Shown one piece after another: positions 11,547 to 20,100 of a stretch of 39,193 bases of DNA. This DNA comes from Chromera velia (Eukaryota; Sar; Chromeraceae). The stretch is from assembly GCA_018398765.1 (NCBI GenBank), contig JAHBMJ010004721.1, positions 38,865 to 78,057 on the forward strand, in the 5' to 3' direction. The first letter of the stretch is position 1; each line of letters starts with the position of its first letter. Position numbers and translations under genes: made by a program. The notes under the pieces are model-generated. The model was not told where the DNA came from, searched no databases, and saw only the letters and a list, made by a program, of their open reading frames with translations.

Positions 11547-12095
11547 ATACGTCATTCCGACAAGTCAGCAATCAATTTATGCGTCTCCCTGTAACCCTGG
11601 GCACCCATTAATCACGCATTCCCTTTGTTATTAGACTGCTCTCCTGTCACCTTGTAGGCACTTGAAGGAACTCGCAAAACGAAACGCCTGGTCCTTCTGA
11701 GCAATCCAAGCAACTCTTTCACTGAATCACTCACTGGATGCCTGACTGTCTGATCGAAAGCCTGACTGACGTATTCCTTCTCCGGCATATCCGGGGTCGG
11801 CTGCAGTTGCACACATACAAAGAGCGGCATGTACCCATGCAAAACACGTGACTCGCCTGCGTACAGGTTCTCTTACACAAATTCAGTAAAGGTGTGCATA
11901 CAGCTACACCCTGAAAAACGAAAGAAACACATGGCGGTCCCTGCGCAACCCGTCGAAAGTTTTCGAAAAACCGGCAGAGCCCCCTTATTACTGGCTGACG
12001 AAAACTTCGTAGGAAAAATGCCCGTCAATCAGTGCTTTCCGGGGCTCTGTCTTCTTTGAAAGCGTAGCAAAGTCTTCTGCTCGCGCGCACGATCA

Positions 12096-12150
<55 letters not shown>

Positions 12151-12155
12151 AGAAA

Positions 12156-12187
<32 letters not shown>

Positions 12188-12604
12188 CGCACGTGCGCAT
12201 GCATGCATGCATGCATGAAATTTCTTCACCCCGGCACTTTGAATTGGTAGCTCTTGGCACTCGACTTTCATCTCTTCCATGCATCCATTCAAATGATCCG
12301 TCTCCTGGCTTTTATGCCTTCTTGCCGTCTCACCTCCGGAGCCTGCAGAAGCGTGGCGTATTTGCGTGCATTGAGGAGCGCGCACACCTCGCCAGCAGTG
12401 GGGGGGATCCCGCCGCTCATCAGCCCAAATGCTTCTGTCAACGAGGCATGGAAAGGAACACCACAGAATCAGTCAGTCAGTCAGTCCTACTGTTGCTGAA
12501 AAAGAAAAACATGCGATCCAAGCTTGTGAGGACTGCACTTTAAGACGGCAATCGAATGTAACGTTTAGCGGAGATTCAAGCTGTCGTTTCTGTGCCATCT
12601 TCAT
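6812..12604 (-). CDS. TRAPPC12: TRAPPC12-like TPR protein of the TRAPP complex (14 exons)
   Basis: Exons on the minus strand: 12604-12547, 12434-12334, 12076-12000, 11800-11651, 11441-11382, 11210-11128, 10331-10123, 9901-9774, 9457-9368, 9105-9048, 8703-8663, 8104-8038, 7355-7257, 6877-6812. They give about 428 aa, near the length of the short plant-type family members. Landmarks follow family order: VDSVLWLWALRAGRL, DHVQAALRLLLSVQ, GAVSDAASFFREEE, GVVALMEGRPEDAISLF, LDPVGSNNVAVASL, YARDLEGALMTLE, QNMATIYEF, then a short tail and TAG at 6812. TRAPPC12 acts in TRAPP-mediated ER-to-Golgi tethering. Two junctions are out of phase as drawn (exon 2 to 3 and exon 9 to 10), so a small exon or another splice site is missing in each. 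The first exon (ATG 12604 or 12598) is the least certain. Introns carry long microsatellites. Confidence 0.85.
8522..8662. repeat. GACT/GACC tetranucleotide array at a 5' splice site
   Basis: Alternating blocks of (GACT)n and (GACC)n on the plus strand. On the coding minus strand they read (GTCAGTCA)n and start exactly at the inferred donor GTCAGT after the exon ending at 8663. Confidence 0.85.
8841..8925. repeat. (AC)n-(GA)n microsatellite
   Basis: Dinucleotide AC blocks interrupted by ACGTGTGTACACGC, then GA repeats. They lie in an intron of the TRAPPC12-like gene. Confidence 0.9.
9199..9270. repeat. (GA)n microsatellite
   Basis: Nearly uninterrupted GA repeat, one ATTGA interruption. It lies in an intron of the TRAPPC12-like gene and reads CT on the coding strand. 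Confidence 0.9.
10453..10530. repeat. (ACAG)n and GA-rich microsatellite
   Basis: ACAG tetranucleotides followed by GA/GGGA repeats in an intron of the TRAPPC12-like gene. Confidence 0.85.
11486..11545. repeat. (GA)n microsatellite
   Basis: GA repeat in an intron of the TRAPPC12-like gene, CT on the coding strand. Confidence 0.9.
12095..12187. repeat. compound (TC)n-(AC)n-(GA)n microsatellite
   Basis: TC, AC and GA blocks in series, followed by a GCAT tetranucleotide run (about 12197-12217). It lies between exons 2 and 3 of the TRAPPC12-like gene, next to one of the two unresolved junctions. Confidence 0.9.
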
Positions 12605-13037
12605 CAAGATGATTTCTCACTCTCACTGTTGGAGTTTTCAGCGTGGCCGGATGTCAAATGGATCGATGTCAATTGCTCTGATCGAGTTGTTGGCATGCTG
12701 GCAATTGCTGGCAAGCAACACACACGCGTAGACGGGCGCGCGTCATGCGCGCCCGCTGTCTCTTTTTTGTGTAGAGCAACACAAATCAGTCACGTATATA
12801 TACGCCGGTGACTGAGAACGTCAATGATTCAATGTGTCAGATATCGATCGAGCTAGGAAGCGCCAGGCCTGAATCGACTGTCACACGTCCAGCTGGCTGA
12901 GTCATTAACAGCATTGCTGGCTCACAAGCTTCTGAGAACTCCGAGAAAGTTTTCCAGTTGTTGCCTTTCTTCTGTTGTTGTCGTGGGTGTGCCTTCATCG
13001 TCCAACCGTTGTTTCCCTCAATCGGCTTTCTGCGACC
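12605..13037. promoter_or_regulatory. shared upstream region of two divergent genes
   Basis: These 433 bp separate the inferred start of the minus-strand TRAPPC12-like gene from the ATG of the plus-strand STEEP1-like gene. It contains CGGGCGCGC-GTCAT-GCGCGCCCG (12733-12755, perfect 9-bp stem) and CGTATATATACG (12793-12804, perfect 12-bp palindrome with a TATA-like core). A direct repeat of GCTGGCAA lies near 12700. Promoter function is inferred from position and symmetry only. Confidence 0.55.
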
Positions 13038-14416
13038 ATGCCGAAAGTCGTGTCGTTTCGGGCACGTGTGTTCACAAATGCCGACAGAGACCTCTCGTCA
13101 GATGATAAATTCCACACGCTTTCCTGTGCGAAGTGTAGGGCTCTGCTGATCATCACAGACGCTGATGTGGCAGAAGACAAAGTACCAAAGAGGAAGACAG
13201 ACGGCGCCTCTGTTCTCGACGCTTCGAAGAGTGTCGTCAAAGTCTGTTGTGAGGTGGCAGACGAACCCAAAGAGATCAGGAGACAGAAGGGAATAGAGGA
13301 TCAGTGGGAGTACAGATGTCCAGATTGTAAGACCAAGATCGCCTACCAATGCACTGACCCCCAAAAGACCGAGCTAAAGTATCTCTACGTCCACACTTCC
13401 ACGGTTCTGTGGCCGTACATTCGCAAGAAGACAAATTGGGTCAGTTCAAGTGCGCGAAGATGCACCCCTCTCTTCCTCCCATGCACTCGGGAAATGCATC
13501 AAGACAGGCTCTCAGCCGGATCTATATGTATGGTGATATTGTATGAAGTCAAGGACGAGTCTGGACAGGAACCTCTCTATCATGTTGCCCTGAGCCAGTA
13601 TTTATTTATCTTTCTGTCCTTCTTCTAGCCCCTTGCAGAAGCGATCCTTTCTCAGGTATTAAAGGCCCTATTCTGTCTCGGCTTCAACGCTTCCGCCGGG
13701 TTTTTGCCTGGCTCCGTTTCTCTTCCTCCGGCCTCTCTTCAAAATGCATCCAAGTCCCTTTTTTCTCGTTCATGCAATTCTCTATCGGTCTCTCCACCCA
13801 TTCTTCGCGGAAGTAATGCGTGTCGGTGTGTGCCTTCCTCCGGTCTTGTGTGACCCTTGCAGACTTCCATCCATCGTCCCTCCCTGTACATTCTTTTTCT
13901 CTGATGTCACCCCCCTTAGATTTTGTTGTCTTGCTCGCAACTCTCTCGTTTCTTCCTCTCCTTTCCTCTTTTCTTCCATCCTCTCTTTCTTTTTCCTTCT
14001 TTTCCTTTCTCGTTTCTCTCTCCTTTCTTTTCCCCTTCTTTTCTTTCTTGCGTGATTTTTTCCGTTCTTTCTTTCTTTCTCCCTCCCTCCCTCCCTCCTC
14101 TTCTTGATTCCTTCCTTCCATTCTTTCTCTCTCTCTCTCTCCCTCTCTCCCTCTCTCTCTCTTCGGTCGTTCCTTTTTCTTTTTTTTTTCATTTCTTTCT
14201 TCTCTTCCTGCCTCCAACCCTTCCTTCATCTCTTCGGTCGTTCCTTTATATCCTCTGTCTTGTTTATTTTCCGTGCAGGTCTGCAAGACGTGCGGGTACG
14301 TCTGCAGAGACCAGAGCCACCTCGACCAACACCTGAAGCAGAGGGGACACGAGGCCGCGAAACCCGGAGAGGCCTCCGCCAGGGAGGGCCCCGTGGCGCC
14401 TGTCATCGTCGGCTGA
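13038..14416 (+). CDS. STEEP1: STEEP1/UPF0428 family protein with C-terminal C2H2-like finger
   Basis: Two exons: 13038-13439 (134 codons) and 14279-14416 (45 codons plus TGA), joined in phase 0 by GTCAGT...TGCAG, giving 179 aa. The start at MPKVVSF fits the family N-terminus (MPKVVS). An in-frame upstream ATG at 12975 would add a segment the family lacks. Supporting blocks are a CxxC at residues 30-33 (CAKC), KTDGASVLDASK, EIRRQKGIEDQWEYRCPDCKTKIAYQC with a second CxxC, and a late LYVHTSTVLW segment. STEEP1 proteins are reported in ER exit of STING in animals and as spliceosome-associated. Exon 2 encodes VCKTCGYVCRDQSHLDQHLK followed by QRGH, a C-x2-C-x12-H-x5-H finger that I do not recall in the animal proteins. 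The 839-bp intron is CT-rich. Confidence 0.82.
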
Positions 14417-14618
14417 TGTTTGAATCATCGGGCTTGCAACTCGTGGTTGATTAAACTGCGGGAGAGAAAAATGGAGTTTTGGGTTGAATTCTTGTTTATC
14501 CAGACCTGCGTGCACCAGCACTCTCGTTTGCGAACGTTTCGAGGGGTCTAGAGACAGACGGGAGGTGATGTTGTTCGGACGATTCCATTCCTTAGTTTGC
14601 TTTAGCTTGGTGCTTCTT

Positions 14619-14694
<76 letters not shown>

Positions 14695-15367
14695 TGTGTA
14701 TATGTGTGTGCGTGTTCTGTGTGTCTTTCTGTAAGAAAAGAAGGGAGAAGAAGAAACATAGAGTCTGTAAATGAAAAAGAGGAGGGCGAAGAAGAAACAT
14801 GTAGTCTCTGTCTCTGGCGCGCTCTCTCTCTCTGTGTGTGTGTGTGCGTGTGTGTGTGTGTGTGTGTCTGTGAGTGAGTGAGTGAGTGAGTGTGTGTGTG
14901 TGCCCGCGCGCGTGCCGCGAGAGAGAGAGAGAGACTCTATGTCTCTGTGTATGGAGACTCTGTGTCTCGGTCTGTCTATCTGTCCTGTCTGTCTGAAAGA
15001 CAGCACAGTTACCAGATTGTCTGTCTATCTATCTGTCTGTCGTGATGTTCTTTTGTCTTTGTTTCCTTCTTTTGTGTTTTGTGCCCGTGAAAAAGGGAGG
15101 GAAAGAAACCTTACAGTTCGTCTGTCTGTCTGTCTGTTTGAAGAAGAGAGAAGAAGAAACATACTAAAACTAGGTAAAACATACAGTCTGTCTTAGTTTA
15201 TCTATCCACTGTTATGCATATGAAGAAAAGAAAGGAGAAGAAGAAACATAGAGTCTGTCCCTCCATGCACTGAGAGAGCGCGTCAAAAGAAGAAGAAAAA
15301 AAAATAGAGAAAGAAAAAGAAAAGTAAAGAAAAAACGATATAGATTGCCTTTCTCTTTCTTTTTCCT

Positions 15368-15403
<36 letters not shown>

Positions 15404-15441
15404 TTTTTCTTTCTTTCTTTTTTTCTTTCTTTCTTTTTTTC

Positions 15442-15478
<37 letters not shown>

Positions 15479-15640
15479 TCCCTTCTCGTCTCTTTTTCCT
15501 CTCCATCTTTCTATATCTCTCTTTCTGTATCTTATAGTATTTTATCATTTAAAATGAAAACTGGAGTTAAAATGATCGAACATTTCATTACTTGATTTAA
15601 AAAATGTAAAACTGTTTAGAAAACGTTGAGTAGGATTAGG
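14417..15640. repeat. microsatellite-rich downstream region: (TC)n, (TG)n, (TTTC)n
   Basis: (TC)n then (TG)n at 14621-14710, TG and TGAG at 14830-14902, TCTG tetranucleotides at about 14970-15140, and (TTTC)n at 15359-15476. GAAGAAGAAACAT is repeated around 14750, 14790, 15150 and 15240. No coding frame is supported. The first part is probably the 3' UTR of the STEEP1-like gene. Confidence 0.8.
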
Positions 15641-15731
15641 ATTTATGTTCCGGGTTTGTCCGCGGTCCATTGTAGCGGCACCATTTTTAGGGGGACGCGC
15701 CAGGGGCGATAAATTACCTCACCTTGGGAAA

Positions 15732-15747
15732 CGTCTCTTCGGAGACG
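15732..15747. other. perfect 6-bp hairpin with TTCG loop
   Basis: CGTCTC-TTCG-GAGACG is a C(UUCG)G-type hairpin if transcribed. No larger structural-RNA fold was recognised around it. Confidence 0.4.
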
Positions 15748-16244
15748 GCCCGCCACTATGCACCGCCATGTTGTGGGACGGGGCTGGGGGGGATCCTCTG
15801 CGGCGCGCCATGGCGTGCCCCCTTTGCCGCCACCACGAAGTTGGGGAATGCTACATGACGCAGGCCCCGGAGGGCGGAGCGAAGCTTGAAACATGTTCGC
15901 ATGGAGCTCTCCACCCGGGGGGCACTTAATCCCCCACGACTCCTTTTCTCCGACACCTAGCTGAGGCGACGCTCGTGCATGCACACAAGCCCTGGCATGC
16001 TCTCACAACTGCGTGTAGCATCGTGCAGCGGCCCCCACATACCTGGGTAGCCCCAGAGAGCGAAGCGGGGGGCACTTAGAAAACAGAAATACCCCAGCCC
16101 ACGTGCATGCGTGCACGCTGTCTTTCGGCAAAAACCCGGCCCCGAAAGGCTGAATGTGTGCTATGCGTGCGTCAGATGGGGCGCTTACCCCCGGGCTTTT
16201 TTCCCAGGGGGGGGGAGAGTTCCGCGGCTTTTCCCGCGAGGGGG

Positions 16245-16526
16245 NNNNNNNNNNNNNNNNNNNNNNNNNNNNNNNNNNNNNNNNNNNNNNNNNNNNNNNN
16301 NNNNNNNNNNNNNNNNNNNNNNNNNNNNNNNNNNNNNNNNNNNNNNNNNNNNNNNNNNNNNNNNNNNNNNNNNNNNNNNNNNNNNNNNNNNNNNNNNNNN
16401 NNNNNNNNNNNNNNNNNNNNNNNNNNNNNNNNNNNNNNNNNNNNNNNNNNNNNNNNNNNNNNNNNNNNNNNNNNNNNNNNNNNNNNNNNNNNNNNNNNNN
16501 NNNNNNNNNNNNNNNNNNNNNNNNNN
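16245..16526. other. assembly gap (282 N)
   Basis: A run of N in GC-rich sequence. ORFs drawn through it are meaningless. Confidence 1.
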
Positions 16527-17121
16527 GCGGTCGACTGGCTGGCGTGCGTCAATCGTGCAGTTGTCATTTTTCTTGCTTTCCGGGGCCGTTCGCAAGCTTG
16601 CTTGCGTCAGATTCCCACACCGACGCATGCATGGCCCCGCGGAGGGCGGAGCTGTAATTCATTCATGCCCTCCGGGGCCTTTGGAGTTGCGAGCGGAGCG
16701 AGCGGCTCTGTAACTTACATATAAACTGTCAGGGGCGATCTTCCTGAGGCTTTGAGTGACGCAGTAGGCTGTCCACGAATGAAGATTTCGAGAAGCAGTC
16801 CACGTCATTCGACTTTTCAGCCTGGCAAACAATTTCCATTTTTTGGTTCCTGAAAGACAGCTCATCTCGAGAGGAGACGGCAGCCGGGCAATCAATTGCT
16901 TGGCCTTTCGTAGAGCTCTTTCAAGCAACCTTTTCGTCAGAGTCAGTCCCGAAGCGACATCGTGAGAGGTCTATTGCACCGTAAGCTCTATTGTCTGGTG
17001 TAGGAGCACGGTGACGAGCAGCTGCGTAGACAGCGGGCACAACGTGTTGTTCCTTTGCCTTGCGTGCTTCTTTAGAGATCTGATTCACGCAAAAAGAGAC
17101 AACTGCACTGGGTTCCGCACG

Positions 17122-20100
17122 ATGCGAGAGACGCATGCTGAAGAGCTGCTTTTCGTGGAACAAACAGAAGGGATGGAGGTCAGTTCCTTTGTGTGTGTAA
17201 GCAGTCGAGCAGAAGCACCAGGCTGCTGTTCGCTAAGGTGTGCGTTGATCATGGGGAGGTGGTCAGCCTGTGGGGCTGCATTTTTGTACTCATTCTGCTC
17301 CTCTCTTCTGCAGATCGGCAGAGAAGGGCGTGAGAGAAGACTCCAGGGGGCGAACAGGGTTGCCTGCCAGTGGAAAGACGACGAGGCGGCGCGTATCAGG
17401 GTGAGTCTTTTTCCCCACTCTCGATGCCACGCTTGAGTTTGCCCTTTTGATTCATTGTGTCCAACTGACTGCAGGTGACCGGAGCACACACGGACTTCAA
17501 GGGGGAGGGACAAGAGGCGGCAAGGAGTTCATCGCTGCGCAAGGGGGGGGTGAGTCTCTTCTGTGCTGTCTGCACGGCGTACGACGTACGGGTCTTCTGC
17601 TCCCAGGCAGAGCTTGTACTGCCTAGCTGTTTGCGGTCATTTCGTGAGGGTCGATCTGCAAGCCTTTAGTCTGCATGGGCTTCTTTTGGCTTTTCCCTCT
17701 GACGGGCACGCATGGCGTCTTCTCAATTGACTGCAGGTCGGGTACACCGGTACAGGTTTTGGAGGAAGGGGGCATGAAGGGCGATGGAACTGGATAGCTG
17801 GCAGATGGAGGAGTGCCCGAAAGGTGAGCGAGAGCAGACTCCCACCCACCCTTTCCCGTCGAAAATGTTCAAACAAAATCTATTTTTTCACCCCTATTTG
17901 TGCGCTAATGTGCAGACCTACGAATCAAGATATTTGGGCTCGGACAAGCAGAGCCTCACTGCCTACCGGGACATTTGCCAAGCAGGTCCGCCCCCCATTT
18001 TTTGAGGCTGCACAGCGCATTTTTGGGCATTTGTTCTTGCTTTCTTCTTCCTTTCCTCATATCGTTTGCAGACCCCCTCACCCTGCCCCTCGGATTTGAA
18101 CTTAGCCGGAACCTACCGCTGGGAGCACGCAGTCGGTCAGCTCCTCCCCGATCCGATTTTGGTAGCCTTCGGACCCCCACGGTGCCCACAAACCAGATCC
18201 TCTGCAGACCCCCAAACGTTGCCCGCCAGATCTTCTCGAGCCCCCTCCCCCCCGTTGCCGATGCCCCAGATCCTCCGTGCATGGACCCCCAACGTTGCCC
18301 ACCAGATCCTCCGCAGACCCCCCCCCACCCTATCCACCATGCAGATCTTCCGCAGATCCCTTCACGTTGTCTCCCAGATCGTCCGCAGACATCGCAGACC
18401 CTTCTCGTACGTCGCCCGCCAAATCTTCCGCAGCCCCCGTGCCCCACATCTCTTCCGGAGACTCCACTCAGATCCCTTCCACCGTGCCGTACATCTCTTC
18501 CGGAGACTCCACTCAGATCCCTTCCACCGTGCCGCACATCTCTTCCGGAGACTCCACTCAGATCCCTTCCACCCTGTCGCACAGACCCTTTCGAGACCTG
18601 CCCACTCTGCCGCGTTTTCCAGATCCCCGCACGGACCTTTGGGAGATCCAGGCACGAGACTTCGGGACCCTGCCGCACAGACCCTTCCCAGATCCCCCCA
18701 TCCTGCCGCACCGACCCTTCCCAGATCCCCCCACTCTGCCGCACCGACCCTTCCCAGATCCCCCCACTCTGCCGCACAGACCCTCTCCCGACTCCTCCAC
18801 CCTGCCGCACAGATCTTTGGGGGACCCTTTCGACCCCAGACACGAATCTTTGGGAGGCCGTTTCAACCCCAGGCACGAATCTTTGGGAAGCCCTTCCCAG
18901 ACCCCCCCAACCTGCCGCACAGACCCTTCTCAGATCCCCCCACCCTGCCGCACAGATCTCTGCGGGACGCTTTCGACACCAGGCACGAATATTTGGGAAG
19001 CCCTTCCCAGACCCCCCCAACTTGCCGCAACGACCCTTCCCAGATCCCCCCACCCCGACGCGCAGACCCTCTCCGCCCTGCAGCACACACCCTTTCCAGA
19101 CCCACCCATTCTGACGCACGGATCTTACCCAACAGATATGCTCCGGCCACCCACCGTGCATGCTCGTCATGCAGAACAGATCCATCCAGTCATCTTTTCT
19201 GGCTTCTCGGCTTGCAGAGTCCGTACCGGGCTCTGAGTGGAAGCAAGGCGAGGCGTCGGAGCTGAAGGAAAGGGAAGGTCAGCACCCCGCAGCTTCAAAA
19301 TATCTTGTGATGTACCATGTCTCTGCCCGCCTGTGTCGGTCGCTCGAACCGTCCGTCCTTTCCGTCTCTCCGTCGCCCTCCGACGGACCAATGCGTTCCT
19401 TCCATATCCTCGCTCCCCGCCCTTTTGCCCGCATGGACTGGCTTCTTGACTGCCCGCCCTTTTCAGACCCATCCACTCTTGTCTGGCTTTTTGGCTTTCA
19501 GGGTCCGTTCCGTGTTCTGAGTGGAGGCGAAGCGAGGCGTTGGAGCTGAAGGAAAGGGAGGGTCAGCACCAATTTCTTGATGCACCATATGGGTACTCCG
19601 TCTGTGTCGGTCGCTCGAACCGTTCTTCTTTTGCGTCTCTTCGTCGGTCTTCCCGCTCCTTAATTCGACGGGGTCCTTCGACTGCATTCCTCTCAAGATC
19701 GTTTCCAGATCCCCACTCCGTGTACTTTGACCCGTTTTCACACCAGCAACCCTTGTTCGACTTTTCCACCCGCATGCAGGACCCGTGCCATTCTCGGAAT
19801 GGAAGCAAGACGAGGTCTTCGAGCTGAAAGAAAATGGTCAGCACCCTCCAATTTTTTTGGCTATGCCCGAGCTGTTCTGCTCATCTGTATCGGGGATTCG
19901 TTTTCGTCGGGTGCACCCCTCTCCAGCACGCTGCCGTTTTCGGACCCCCACGCACCCGTCGACTGGCCACCTTTTAGGCCTGCTCATCAGACCTTCAGCA
20001 TTACGGCCATGCTGTTCAGAAACCTTTACTCCCACCCTGCCCGCAGATCTTCGGCAGCCCCGCCTTTTTTTTCCAAGGTCGAAACAGCAGCCGTCTTTTC

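Larger units (their letters stand above)
15641..16730. other. GC-rich repeat-like region with an assembly gap
   Basis: The base composition shifts sharply to GC-rich. GGGGGCACTTA occurs twice (about 15919 and 16068) and GGAGGGCGGAGC twice (about 15868 and 16641), so the region is internally repetitive. ORFs on both strands lack recognisable motifs. It may be a repeated element that the assembler could not close. Confidence 0.5.

Noticed and set aside
13684..14406. 240-codon minus ORF rich in Arg, Glu and Lys
   Set aside because: Shadow of the CT-rich STEEP1 intron read on the opposite strand.
16107..16724. ORFs spanning the N run
   Set aside because: More than a third of their length is undetermined sequence.
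16659..16928. 89-codon minus ORF with a plausible basic peptide
   Set aside because: No splice or family support. It lies between the gap region and the first plus-strand exons and is most likely chance.
17956..19185. 409-codon minus ORF and two overlapping plus ORFs of 319-399 codons
   Set aside because: They are made by the 33- and 45-bp repeats, whose periods are multiples of three, so several frames stay open at once. A supported intron covers the region.
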